From: Halobacteriovoraceae bacterium
GTDB lineage: Bacteria > Bdellovibrionota > Bacteriovoracia > Bacteriovoracales > Bacteriovoracaceae
NCBI GenBank assembly: GCA_002711995.1
Contig: PASN01000009.1
Coordinates: 305,019-369,018 of the forward strand
Length of the DNA stretch: 64,000 nt
Direction: 5' to 3'
Below, piece after piece: positions 34,436-43,182 of this stretch (position 1 is its first letter; every line of letters begins with the position of its first letter). Position numbers and translations under genes: made by a program. The notes beneath the pieces were generated by a model. It had not been told where the DNA came from. It made no database searches and saw only the letters and a list, made by a program, of their open reading frames with translations.

Positions 34436-36340
34436 ATGCACAATCGAATAGAGTCTGTAGAACAGTACAAAAGCTCGTACCACTCAAGCTTAAATGAAAG
34501 TGAGAGCTATTGGTCCAAAGTTGCAGATACATTCACATGGAAAAAAGAGTGGAACTCAGTCACTAGCGGAAACTTTGAAGAGCTCAATGTTAAGTGGTTT
34601 GACGGCGCAAAGCTAAATATCACTGAAAACTGTCTTGACCGACACGTGCAAAATCATCCAGACAAAATTGCTATTTATTGGGAGCCAAATGACCCAAGTG
34701 ATCTCGCAATAAGCTTTACCTACGCCGAAGTATTGGAACAAGTAAACAAATTCTCCAATGTTTTGGTTGAAAATGGAGTGAACAAAGGTGATCGAGTTTG
34801 TTTCTACATGTCCATGATTCCAGAACTTCTTTTTGGTGTTTTGGCCTGTGCAAGAGTTGGCGCTGTCCATAGTGTGGTTTTTGGTGGCTTCTCTGCCAAG
34901 GCCTTGGCCGGAAGAGTGAGTGACTGCAAGGCCAAACTTCTAATCACCAATGACCAAGCATATCGCGGGACCAAGATTATTCCTCTAAAAAAGATCGTTG
35001 ATGAGGCCATTCAAGGGTGTGAAAGCGTGGAGAAAGTCCTAGTTTTCAATAGAACTGGAGCCGAAGTTCCTATGACTGAAGGTCGAGATATCTGGCTCAA
35101 CGATCTCTTAGCACAAGCTTCTGATACTTTTAGGCCAGTAGAAATGAACGCTGAAGATCCATTGTTTATTCTCTACACTTCAGGCTCCACGGGAACTCCA
35201 AAAGGTCTTCAGCATACCACAGCTGGCTACATGGTCTGGGCAAGCGAAACATTTAAGAATGTGTTTCAGGCAGGTAAAAATGATGTTTACTGGTGCAGCG
35301 CTGATATTGGATGGATCACTGGACATAGTTACATTGCTTACGGCCCCATGTTAAATGGCGTGACTCAAGTTATGTTTGAGGGAGTTCCAACGTTTCCCGA
35401 CCCTTCCAGGTTTTGGCAAGTATGCGACAAATATAAAGTAAGTCATTTCTATACCGCGCCAACGGCCATAAGAGCACTTGAAGCATGTGGACCAGAGCAC
35501 GTGGAAAAGGCGGACTTATCATCCCTAAAAGTTTTGGGAACTGTTGGGGAGCCAATCAACGAGGATGCTTGGAATTGGTATAACGAGAAAGTTGGCAAAA
35601 AGAAGTGCCCGATTGTTGATACGTGGTGGCAGACAGAAACTGGAGGCATTATGATTTCTAGTCTTGCCGGAGTCACTCCTTCAATTCCGTGTCATGCGAC
35701 TTTGCCACTCCCAGGCGTTGAGCCAGTCCTGGTTAATGATAAAGGTGAAAAGATTGAGGGAAATCCCGCTCAAGGAAATCTTTGCATAAACAGGCCCTGG
35801 CCAGGAATGGCCAGAACAATCTACGGAGACCATGAAAGATACAGACAGACATATTTCAGCACTTATCCAGGAAAGTACTTCACAGGAGATGGAGCTAGAA
35901 GAGACGATGATGGCAACTACAGGATCACTGGACGTGTTGACGATGTAATTAACGTTTCAGGGCATCGGATAGGCACCGCTGAGGTTGAGGATGTTATTGA
36001 TGAACATCCAGAGGTTGTTGAAGCCGCGGTTGTTGGTTTTCCTCATGATATAAAAGGACAAGGAATCATGGCCTACATCATTCCTAAGAATACAAATGAC
36101 TCTGACAATGAAGGGATTTTTGAACTTCTAAATGAAATGATTACCAAAGACATCGGTCCAATAGCCAAACTGGATCGAATCGTCCTGGCCAATGACCTGC
36201 CTAAAACACGATCAGGAAAGATAATGAGGCGTATTCTCAGAAAGGTTGCCGCAGGTGAATTTGATCAATTAGGAGACATTTCCACGCTTTTAAATCCAGA
36301 GGCAGTGGAATCCATTATAGAAAAAGTTAAAGCTCAATAG
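34436..36340 (+). CDS. acs: Acetate-CoA ligase
   Basis: 634 residues from the ATG at 34436, preceded by AGGAGG; an upstream TTG at 34412 would put that site inside the gene. AMP-forming acyl-CoA synthetase of the ANL family: A3 core motif YTSGSTGTPKGLQHTTAGY, VDTWWQTETGGIMIS, the hinge FTGDGARRDDDGNYRITGRV, and the C-terminal KTRSGKIMRRILRKVA with the acetylation-sensitive lysine. It makes acetyl-CoA from acetate, ATP and CoA in the cytoplasm. The gene ends 14 bases inside the 3' end of the convergent ABC ATPase gene. Confidence 0.95.
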   Translation: MHNRIESVEQYKSSYHSSLNESESYWSKVADTFTWKKEWNSVTSGNFEELNVKWFDGAKLNITENCLDRHVQNHPDKIAIYWEPNDPSDLAISFTYAEVLEQVNKFSNVLVENGVNKGDRVCFYMSMIPELLFGVLACARVGAVHSVVFGGFSAKALAGRVSDCKAKLLITNDQAYRGTKIIPLKKIVDEAIQGCESVEKVLVFNRTGAEVPMTEGRDIWLNDLLAQASDTFRPVEMNAEDPLFILYTSGSTGTPKGLQHTTAGYMVWASETFKNVFQAGKNDVYWCSADIGWITGHSYIAYGPMLNGVTQVMFEGVPTFPDPSRFWQVCDKYKVSHFYTAPTAIRALEACGPEHVEKADLSSLKVLGTVGEPINEDAWNWYNEKVGKKKCPIVDTWWQTETGGIMISSLAGVTPSIPCHATLPLPGVEPVLVNDKGEKIEGNPAQGNLCINRPWPGMARTIYGDHERYRQTYFSTYPGKYFTGDGARRDDDGNYRITGRVDDVINVSGHRIGTAEVEDVIDEHPEVVEAAVVGFPHDIKGQGIMAYIIPKNTNDSDNEGIFELLNEMITKDIGPIAKLDRIVLANDLPKTRSGKIMRRILRKVAAGEFDQLGDISTLLNPEAVESIIEKVKAQ

Positions 36341-36923
36341 TTTTAGACTTTATATTGTCCAAAGAGACTGAGTGATGAGCGGTGTACAGCACCGCTCTTT
36401 TTCTAAACCAGTCCTCCATAACTCTCCACACATCTTTTTCGGTATCAGAATCCATAGAGGAAAAGACTTCATCTATCAAAACAAGTTTTGGGGACAGCGC
36501 CTCTAAAATACTTAGCGCCACCAACTGCTTCTCCCCCCCACTTAAGGTATTAACAGCTCTCTCCAAGAAATCCTGCTTGTGAAGCTCTTCCAACATCCAT
36601 GGAGTGTAGCTTTTACTCTTGTTTTTTTTATAAGAGAAGATCGTTTGTATATACTCCTTCAATGTGTCGTCGGAGTTAATGTGAAATTGAGATATGAATG
36701 CCATATCATCTTTTTCAGGATTGAGATGGGACACGGGTCTGCCCTCAAAACTAAAGACTTCACACTCAAACTTTTTAAGTCCCATTAAAGCGAGCATCAG
36801 TGAGCTTTTTCCACTCCCAGAGGCGCCTTCAATTTTCACAACGTCAGAGCTTCCAACTTCAATTTTTTCAATTGAGACTTTAGGAGAATTTAATTTTAAC
36901 TTTTCCACTCTAAGCATTGTCAC
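36327..36923 (-). CDS. ABC transporter ATP-binding subunit, FetA-like
   Basis: 198 residues, short for an ABC ATPase (usually 220-240). Walker A is EGASGSGKSSLMLALMGL near residue 33, the Q loop FISQFHINSD, the signature TLSGGEKQLVALSIL and Walker B LVLIDEVFSSMD, then the H-loop TAHHS, so all catalytic motifs are present. The partner permease upstream is FetB-like and overlaps by 14 bases. In E. coli FetAB exports iron under peroxide stress. Candidate starts are GTG at 36923 and ATG at 36917; both lie inside the permease end. Confidence 0.82.
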   Translation of the reverse strand: MTMLRVEKLKLNSPKVSIEKIEVGSSDVVKIEGASGSGKSSLMLALMGLKKFECEVFSFEGRPVSHLNPEKDDMAFISQFHINSDDTLKEYIQTIFSYKKNKSKSYTPWMLEELHKQDFLERAVNTLSGGEKQLVALSILEALSPKLVLIDEVFSSMDSDTEKDVWRVMEDWFRKRAVLYTAHHSVSLDNIKSKTIEL

Positions 36924-37680
36924 CCACTAAGATTTCAGGATGTTTTTTTATTCTTAAACCTGCTAAAAAGGCCACAATTAGAATCCCTAGAAGTATCGTT
37001 GTCTGGATTGCCACTAAAATAAAATATTGATATTTGGCCGCAACAAAGGTGTCCTCACCAGCAATCAACTGACCAGTCATCATCCCAGGAATGCTCACGA
37101 TTCCGACAACAAGCATTGTGTTTAGTATAGGGGTCAGGCCAGACTTTAGAGACTTTGCCACTAGGGGAAAAAGGGCCTCCTTCTTACTCGCGCCAAAACC
37201 TATTGATTGAATAAGTGAGAATCGGTTGTCTGAAAAGGACTCAAAGAAACTGTTTAGTCCAAGGGTAAGTCCATTTAAAGAGTTTCCTACGAGCATGCCA
37301 ACAAAAGGAATGAAAAACAATGGGCGCAAGAATTGATCATTCCCAATCACCAGAAGGCCTAACACTATATTGGGAAACACCGACAAAGCTATGGAAATAA
37401 AAGCTTCAACATATCCAATCAACAATCCCTTGGTTCTTTTAACCAGAGTTCTCGTGGCAAAGGCAAGGATTATAGCTAAAACAATAACTAGCGACATTAT
37501 TGAATCAAGTTGAGTTGCCTTGGCCAAAACAAGTGATAGCAGAGACAACTGAGCAAAAGAGCGCAAATTCGCCAAAGCCGCGACTTTTCTTTGCTCTTTG
37601 GAATACAGACCAAGAATCAGAGAATTAATAAATCCAATCAAGATTAAGATGAAAACTGACCAGAGAGAGATGTCTTTCAT
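36910..37680 (-). CDS. ABC transporter permease, FetB/YbbM-like
   Basis: 256 residues of the UPF0014/FetB family with about seven membrane segments. LRSFAQLSLLSLVLAKATQ and FIPFVGMLVGNSLNGLTLGL are family motifs, and TMLVVGIVSIPGMMTGQLIA with the following YQYFILVAIQTTILLG is its best-conserved part. It pairs with the ATPase encoded next to it. Expected role: metal (iron) or other cation export; the substrate is inferred from E. coli FetB only. No ribosome-binding site is obvious before the ATG at 37680. Confidence 0.82.
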   Translation of the reverse strand: MKDISLWSVFILILIGFINSLILGLYSKEQRKVAALANLRSFAQLSLLSLVLAKATQLDSIMSLVIVLAIILAFATRTLVKRTKGLLIGYVEAFISIALSVFPNIVLGLLVIGNDQFLRPLFFIPFVGMLVGNSLNGLTLGLNSFFESFSDNRFSLIQSIGFGASKKEALFPLVAKSLKSGLTPILNTMLVVGIVSIPGMMTGQLIAGEDTFVAAKYQYFILVAIQTTILLGILIVAFLAGLRIKKHPEILVGDNA

Positions 37681-37739
37681 ACATTTGATTTATCACATTA
37701 AAGAGCTAGAATTAAATTAATTATTCTCAAAGGATAAAT

Positions 37740-37913
37740 ATGAAAATGCTTTCTATGCGAGACTTTATAACCCTTATTACCCTCTCCACTCTTTTTTATG
37801 GAGCTCTAGAGTTTAAGAGTTATTTAGAAGTCAACTTTGTGGAAAATGACACGCCAGTCAAAAAAGAATTCAATAGAGCGTTAAATGGCTACCCAGCTGC
37901 TAAAACACCTTAA
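37740..37913 (+). CDS. Small single-pass membrane or secreted protein
   Basis: 57 residues. The ATG at 37740 is preceded by AAAGGA five bases upstream, and the frame ends in TAA at 37911-37913. Residues about 8-22 (FITLITLSTLFYGAL) are hydrophobic, followed by a short polar tail (VKKEFNRALNGYPAAKTP). It could be a signal-anchored small protein. The end overlaps the 3' end of the polyprenol-kinase-like gene by 14 bases, a convergent overlap seen repeatedly in this window. No family recognised. Confidence 0.5.
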   Translation: MKMLSMRDFITLITLSTLFYGALEFKSYLEVNFVENDTPVKKEFNRALNGYPAAKTP

Positions 37914-38565
37914 AAAATAAATTAATGACGTAAATTCCCGCCCCACTAACGACAGGGATCGTCATATTGTCATCGATATTGAAAGCACTGAACATTTCGC
38001 TGATTGTCCCAAAAAGTGCCGCAAAAAAACAAAAAATCAAAACCATATGACTAGGAGCGCCAGAGTCTAAAGTAACAAAGGCCATGATTGCATAACAGGC
38101 CAAAAAGCATGCCACACTTCCCTGAAGTGTCTTGTTTGGCAGAATTTGGTCCTTGCCAAACTTCACACCCACAATGGAGGCAATTGGATCAGCAAAAACC
38201 AAAAAATAAATCGACACCAAAGCGACCTCTGGCGGGAAAAAGTAGATACTAAGAGCAGAGCCCATTGCATAGAAAGGCAAACCAGAAAAGCTCTGAATTT
38301 CTGACTTTCTAAGAATCAAACCAAAATACTTAACTGCAAATTGATTCATCTTTTCATTGTTTAGTCGAAGAAAATCAAGAATGAAGCCTGCCAACCCAAT
38401 AGCAAAGGCAATCCATCCGAAGAAGTCCAATGAAGAATCTGATGCGTGATATAAAAATATGGCCAATGAGCCCATTGTGACGTGCCACACCTTTCTTGCC
38501 AAATGCATGTCTGAGCGACCCGCCAGGTCTTTTGTAATAAGTTTCAAAGTCATTTCGTTGTTCAT
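37900..38565 (-). CDS. CTP-type polyprenol/diacylglycerol kinase-like membrane protein
   Basis: 221 residues, about seven membrane segments. DLAGRSDMHLARKVWHVTMG at the N-terminus (RK..H), LVFADPIASIVGVKFGKD and KTLQGSVACFLACY are the conserved elements of the Dgk1/Sec59 family (CTP-dependent diacylglycerol and dolichol kinases), and FNIDDNMTIPVVSGAG is the typical C-terminal motif. It probably phosphorylates a lipid alcohol for membrane or envelope-lipid recycling. The exact substrate, diacylglycerol or a polyprenol, cannot be told from sequence alone. Confidence 0.75.
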   Translation of the reverse strand: MNNEMTLKLITKDLAGRSDMHLARKVWHVTMGSLAIFLYHASDSSLDFFGWIAFAIGLAGFILDFLRLNNEKMNQFAVKYFGLILRKSEIQSFSGLPFYAMGSALSIYFFPPEVALVSIYFLVFADPIASIVGVKFGKDQILPNKTLQGSVACFLACYAIMAFVTLDSGAPSHMVLIFCFFAALFGTISEMFSAFNIDDNMTIPVVSGAGIYVINLFFKVF

Positions 38566-38643
38566 ATAACTGCTTACAGCAATAAATTATATTTAGCTCG
38601 TTACCCCTGTGATTTTAACGCTTTAAAAACTGTAAATTGTATC

Positions 38644-38649
38644 TATAAT
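38644..38649 (+). promoter_or_regulatory. -10 box upstream of the MinD-like gene
   Basis: TATAAT, 75 bases before the ATG at 38725. No good -35 hexamer stands at 17 bases (CTTTAA), so the call rests on the -10 alone. Confidence 0.35.
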
Positions 38650-38724
38650 TAAAGCTGACGCTAATCAAGGTCACATAAGCTGGGTTAGCATACTTTAATT
38701 TTTTCAAAAATCAATAGATTCTAT

Positions 38725-39672
38725 ATGAGTATTATCAACGACTTAAACAATAACGAGCTTCTCTCCCATCACAGAAAGTGTAAAATCTGGGCCATTGGCG
38801 GCGGAAAAGGTGGAGTGGGAAAAAGCTTGGTCACGGCCAACACCTCCATTTGTCTGGCCCTTATGGGTTACAAGGTCGTTACAGTGGACTTGGACTTGGG
38901 CGGCGCAAACATGCACACATGCCTAGGGGTGCCCATTCCAGAAAAAACACTTTCGGACTATGTTTCAAAAAAGGTCACAGACATTAATGACCTTTTAGTA
39001 AGCACCCCTATCAAGAATCTTCAAATTATAAGCGGCGCGCAAGACGAGTTGGGAATTGCAAACCTGAAGCAAATGCATAAAAACAAGATCCTCTCAAAGC
39101 TTGGGGACCTTGATGCTGACTATGTTCTTTTAGATTTAGGAGCGGGCACAAGCTACAACACTTTGGACTTTTTCATCTCAGCGGATAAGGGAGCTCTCGT
39201 CATCCTGCCAGAGCCAACCTCAATTGAGAACACTTATAGATTTATAAAGTCTGTGTATCACAGAAGACTAAAAATGATCGAAGAGCTTTTGGATATTCAA
39301 CCTTTGATCAATCAGGCGATGAATTCAAAGTTATCAACTCCTCAGAACACCCCTGTCGAGTTGATCAAGAAAGTTATTGAGATCAATCCTGAGATGGGCC
39401 AAAAGCTTCAACGTGAAATTTCAAAATTCAGACCTAAAATCATTATGAACCAAGTCAGAAGCCAGAACGACATTGATATTGGCTTCTCCATCCAAAACGT
39501 CTGCAGAAGGTACTTTGGGATCAACATTGATTATGTGGGATACCTAGATTACGATGCAAGCGTTTGGCAAAGTGTTAAAAAGAGAAGGCCACTCCTTATG
39601 GAGTTTCCAAACTCAAAACTTGTTAACAACTTTGATCGCATGGTTCAAAAAATGTTGGATATGAACGATTAA
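38725..39672 (+). CDS. MinD/FlhG-like P-loop ATPase
   Basis: 315 residues. A deviant Walker A, GGGKGGVGKSLVTAN, has Lys28 and Lys33; VVTVDLDLGGANMHTCLG is the following motif and DADYVLLDLGAGTSYNTLDF is Walker B. These place it in the ParA/MinD group, nearest FlhG/YlxH, which sets cell position or number of polar structures. There is no clear C-terminal amphipathic helix of the MinD type. Position: first gene before a J-domain/HTH protein, 15 bases apart, and likely transcribed with it. The target structure is unknown. Confidence 0.8.
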   Translation: MSIINDLNNNELLSHHRKCKIWAIGGGKGGVGKSLVTANTSICLALMGYKVVTVDLDLGGANMHTCLGVPIPEKTLSDYVSKKVTDINDLLVSTPIKNLQIISGAQDELGIANLKQMHKNKILSKLGDLDADYVLLDLGAGTSYNTLDFFISADKGALVILPEPTSIENTYRFIKSVYHRRLKMIEELLDIQPLINQAMNSKLSTPQNTPVELIKKVIEINPEMGQKLQREISKFRPKIIMNQVRSQNDIDIGFSIQNVCRRYFGINIDYVGYLDYDASVWQSVKKRRPLLMEFPNSKLVNNFDRMVQKMLDMND

Positions 39673-39687
39673 TAAAAAGAGCTCTAT

Positions 39688-40440
39688 ATGATGAATGATA
39701 ATAAAAACTATTACGATGTTTTAGAAGTGCCGGTCGACGCGACTCTTCAGGAAATTCACAACGCTTATATTCGAGCTAAAAATGCTTACTCAGGCGACAG
39801 CGTTGCCCTTTACTCGCTAATGAGCCAAGACGACTGCAAGGCAATTCTTGATCAAATAGAAGAGGCCTACTCTGTAATTGGAGTGGCGGAAAAAAGAAGA
39901 GAATACGACAAGGCCAGAGGTCTAAACCAAGAGCACACTGTGCAAGGCTTCAATGAAGAAATGCACAGCAAGCCTGACTACGCTCCTAAAAGAAAACAAG
40001 CTGATCTTACAACTCAAACTGAACAAGACGCTCAGGATTCTTCTTCATCAGAGGAATATGTTTACAGTGAGTCCGATCATTCTCAAAAAAACCATGCCTC
40101 GGTTACAAAGGTTCAAGCATTTCAAAAATTTGGACTGAACTACGACCAAGACTCCAATTTTGAACAAGAAATTGAGAACTGTTCAAACTACACAGGTGAA
40201 TTCCTTAAAAAGATTAGGGAGTATAAAAACGTTACAGTTGAGCGCATGGCCGACATGACGAGGATATCCAAAACCTACATCAGAAACATAGAAGAAGAGG
40301 ACTACTCCAAACTTCCAGCTGATGTTTACACTAGAGGATTTGTTTACCAATACGCAAAATGCCTTAAGCTTAATCCTGATCTTGTGGCCACATCTTATAT
40401 TCACCATATAAGACAATTGAAAAACCCACCTCAAGCTTAA
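39688..40440 (+). CDS. Degenerate J-domain fused to a RodZ-type HTH
   Basis: 250 residues. Residues 5-73 are a J-domain: NYYDVLEVPVDATLQEIHNA and IEEAYSVIGVAEKRREYDKA are typical, but the HPD tripeptide is absent (AKNAYSGDS stands in its place), so DnaK stimulation is unlikely. A low-complexity Gln/Ser/Glu linker (about 85-150) follows. Residues about 165-235 are an HTH_25 domain as in RodZ (NVTVERMADMTRISKTYIRN, IEEEDYSKLPADVYTRGFVY). There is no membrane segment, unlike RodZ. It follows the MinD-like ATPase and directly precedes rluA (2 bases). Role unknown; a cytoplasmic scaffold or DNA-binding adaptor is plausible. Confidence 0.8.
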   Translation: MMNDNKNYYDVLEVPVDATLQEIHNAYIRAKNAYSGDSVALYSLMSQDDCKAILDQIEEAYSVIGVAEKRREYDKARGLNQEHTVQGFNEEMHSKPDYAPKRKQADLTTQTEQDAQDSSSSEEYVYSESDHSQKNHASVTKVQAFQKFGLNYDQDSNFEQEIENCSNYTGEFLKKIREYKNVTVERMADMTRISKTYIRNIEEEDYSKLPADVYTRGFVYQYAKCLKLNPDLVATSYIHHIRQLKNPPQA

Positions 40441-40442
40441 TT

Positions 40443-41411
40443 ATGTCAGAAGAGACAATTGTCTTCACTATCACTGAAGAAGATTTACAAGAACACAAAC
40501 GCTTGGACAGCTTCCTTGCCAAGCGCTTTCCAGATTTAAGCAGATCTTTGATTAAGAAGCTTTTTCAAGATGACCACATCCAGGCCGATGTAAAACTTGA
40601 ACTAAAAAAGATGCCACCCGCGCTTACCGAGATACGATTCAAGATGCCAGTGGCAAACCCTGTAGATATTCAGCCCCAGGATATTCCTCTTGAAGTTCTT
40701 TTTGAAGACGAACATTTGATTATCATCAACAAGGCCGCAGGCATGGTGGTGCACCCTGCTGCCGGCAATTTAGACGGCACACTTGTTAATGCCATTCTTC
40801 ATCACTGCCCTGATCTAAAAGGTATCGGCAATGAAAAAAGGCCTGGTATTGTTCATAGATTGGACAAGGGCACAAGCGGCGTTATGGTGATTGCTAAAAC
40901 TCAGAAGTGTCATGAGGGACTAGTTGAGCTCTTTAGCACCCATGATATTGATAGGCTTTATGAAGCAATAGCCCTAGGCGCAAGAATAGCTCCGTCAAAA
41001 ACTTTAGAATCACAAATAGGAAGAAGTCCCCACAATAGACTCAAAATGTCGACGAAAGTAAAACAAGGCAAGAGAGCGCTTACCCATATGAAGGTTTTAA
41101 GCTTTTTTGACCACTTCTCTCATGTTGAGCTTAGACTTGAGACTGGAAGAACACATCAAATTAGGGTTCACCTGAGCGAGCTGATGAACTCCCCTATTTT
41201 GAATGACCCTTTGTATGGAAGAAAAAACGATGAGAAAAAGTTCTTCAATTCAACAATGAAGTCATTGTTAAAAGATTATGAACATCCATTTTTGCATGCC
41301 AAGTTTTTAGGTTTTATACATCCCATAACTAAAGAAAGGTTGGAGTTTGAAACCAAACCTCCTGAGATTTTTCAACAGATTTTGGAGAGCCTAAATGATG
41401 ACCATAGATAG
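40443..41411 (+). CDS. RluA-family rRNA/tRNA pseudouridine synthase
   Basis: 322 residues. An N-terminal S4 RNA-binding domain (KRLDSFLAKRFPDLSRSLIK) is followed by the RluA catalytic domain: VVHPAAGNLDGTLVNAILHH and the active-site GIVHRLDKGTSGVMVIAKTQ with the catalytic Asp, then ETGRTHQIRVHL. It is nearest the RluC/RluD subgroup, which modifies 23S rRNA; the position cannot be fixed by eye. It overlaps the PgeF gene by 17 bases. Confidence 0.9.
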   Translation: MSEETIVFTITEEDLQEHKRLDSFLAKRFPDLSRSLIKKLFQDDHIQADVKLELKKMPPALTEIRFKMPVANPVDIQPQDIPLEVLFEDEHLIIINKAAGMVVHPAAGNLDGTLVNAILHHCPDLKGIGNEKRPGIVHRLDKGTSGVMVIAKTQKCHEGLVELFSTHDIDRLYEAIALGARIAPSKTLESQIGRSPHNRLKMSTKVKQGKRALTHMKVLSFFDHFSHVELRLETGRTHQIRVHLSELMNSPILNDPLYGRKNDEKKFFNSTMKSLLKDYEHPFLHAKFLGFIHPITKERLEFETKPPEIFQQILESLNDDHR

Positions 41412-41997
41412 CCTAAAATATCACAAGATCCTTCCCACAGGACATTACAAAGTTTTCACTGAAAGACCAAAGATCGATATTGCCAGAGTAAAACAAATTC
41501 ACTCAGCAGACTTGATATCACTTAAAGGTATGGAGGATCCATCAGAAAAAGAGTGCGATGGAATGATATTTAACCTCCGAGGATTAAATAGGGCCATTGC
41601 GATCACAACGGCGGACTGTATGCCTATTCTTTTTCTTTCCAAAGAGAAGGGCGCCTTTCTTCATGCAGGATGGAGAGGGCTTGCAAAGGCCATACACTTG
41701 CAAGAGAAAATAAAGGAAATGACCCCTCACTATTGCTTGATTGGCCCTAGCATAAAGCACAGATCTTTCGAGGTTCAACCTGATTTTAAAGAGCACTTTG
41801 ATGACGATGAATTTTTTCACAAACGCGATGACAAACTCTACTTTGATCTTGCAGGGAAGGCACAAAAAGACATTTTAGCAGCTTACCCAGGCATCTCGCT
41901 TGAGGTTGTGGAAGAGTGCACCTTTGAGGAAGCGAAATATCACAGTTATAGAAGAGATCACACCAAACAAAGAAATTGGAATATTTTCCACCTATAG
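41395..41997 (+). CDS. PgeF/YfiH-type laccase-domain protein
   Basis: 200 residues, shorter than the usual 240. Metal ligands are conserved: the HSADL histidine, TTADCMPILF cysteine and HAGWRGLAKAI histidine. The family was called polyphenol oxidase; in bacteria it removes mis-incorporated L-Ser (for L-Ala) from peptidoglycan precursors (PgeF) and also acts on purine nucleosides. The start has two adjacent ATGs (41395 and 41398) within the rluA end. The N-terminus is probably truncated relative to relatives, but the active site is intact. Confidence 0.8.
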   Translation: MMTIDSLKYHKILPTGHYKVFTERPKIDIARVKQIHSADLISLKGMEDPSEKECDGMIFNLRGLNRAIAITTADCMPILFLSKEKGAFLHAGWRGLAKAIHLQEKIKEMTPHYCLIGPSIKHRSFEVQPDFKEHFDDDEFFHKRDDKLYFDLAGKAQKDILAAYPGISLEVVEECTFEEAKYHSYRRDHTKQRNWNIFHL

Positions 41998-42036
41998 TAT
42001 AAAATAGGCGCAAACAATAATAAGGGGTATTTATCC

Positions 42037-43182
42037 ATGGAAAAAAGAAGATTAAGCGACGATTTTAAAACCGCCCACATTGTCTACCTTGCCGTTTCGG
42101 TATTGATGATTATTGTAGGAATATACCTAACAAAACATTTCTATAACATTCACTTTCCCACAGGGTTTGGCGGGGAAGATGCCCTATGTAAAGGAACCGG
42201 ATTTTGGGGGTGCAACAAAGCGACTCAATCAGCACTTGGACACTTCTTTTTTGTGCCAACGTCCCTATTTGGGATCATAATAGGACTTCTTGGGCCAATT
42301 GGAGCTTTCTGGAACAACTCAGATGTGGAAAGAACAAATAAGTTTTTTATCTACCTAAATGCACTGGGATGCCTAGGGCTTCTTCTTTACTCTATTATAG
42401 CACTGGGTGGATTATGCCAGTTCTGCACTCTTTATTATGTGCTGTCTTTTATTGCTGCGTTTATTTTCTTTAAGCACAGTTCGCTAAAACCTATTCCAGA
42501 TTTAAAAGTTGCTGCCGTTTATGGAATCGTACTTATCGTCCCATCTCTGCTTGCAAGAAACTACTACATGGATCAGGCAAAAAAGAAGAACTCTTTATCT
42601 TCTCAATACATTCAACAATTTAAAAACCTTCCAAACAAAGGCGAGCCAGCCTACATATCTCCTTACAAAATAAATGAGGCCACAGAGAATTGGGACGACG
42701 CACCGGTAAGAATAGCCGTTTTCTCCGATTTTCAATGCCCGTTTTGTGAAAAGGTGGCAACTCAAATTCCACAAGTTATTCAAGGACTTGAAGATAAAGT
42801 AAACGTATCTTACTACTTCTACCCTTTGGATAACGCTTGTAATCCAAACATTAAAAGGACTTTTCACCAGTATGCCTGCAAGGCCGCATACCTTGCAGCT
42901 TGTGATGAAGAAAAGTTTTTGGAAGTCCATGACGCTATTTTTGAAAGACAACGCGAGCTTAACTTTGAAAATATTGAAAAGTGGACAAAAGAGTTCGAAC
43001 TAAAAAACTGCTATGGCAATTCGAAAATACAAGATGTGGTTAAGCAAACAATAAACACTGGAGAACAGTTTAACCTGACTTCCACACCTACTATTGTAAT
43101 CAATGGCAAAGTAATTAAAGGCTCTGTGCCAAGTGTTTACTTAAGAGCGATTATCAAATCCATTTTGGAGAAGAATGAATAA
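42037..43182 (+). CDS. VKOR-DsbA fusion, disulphide-bond formation
   Basis: 381 residues. The N-terminal VKOR domain has four or five membrane segments (about 14-160), a loop cysteine pair (LCKGTGFWGCNK) and the active-site CQFC in GGLCQFCTLYYVLSF. The C-terminal thioredoxin domain of DsbA type has FSDFQCPFCEKV with the CPFC active site and the cis-proline in STPTIVINGK. The natural fusion joins the quinone-linked oxidase and the thiol oxidant of periplasmic disulphide formation in one protein. It overlaps the tatD-like gene by 8 bases. Confidence 0.88.
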   Translation: MEKRRLSDDFKTAHIVYLAVSVLMIIVGIYLTKHFYNIHFPTGFGGEDALCKGTGFWGCNKATQSALGHFFFVPTSLFGIIIGLLGPIGAFWNNSDVERTNKFFIYLNALGCLGLLLYSIIALGGLCQFCTLYYVLSFIAAFIFFKHSSLKPIPDLKVAAVYGIVLIVPSLLARNYYMDQAKKKNSLSSQYIQQFKNLPNKGEPAYISPYKINEATENWDDAPVRIAVFSDFQCPFCEKVATQIPQVIQGLEDKVNVSYYFYPLDNACNPNIKRTFHQYACKAAYLAACDEEKFLEVHDAIFERQRELNFENIEKWTKEFELKNCYGNSKIQDVVKQTINTGEQFNLTSTPTIVINGKVIKGSVPSVYLRAIIKSILEKNE

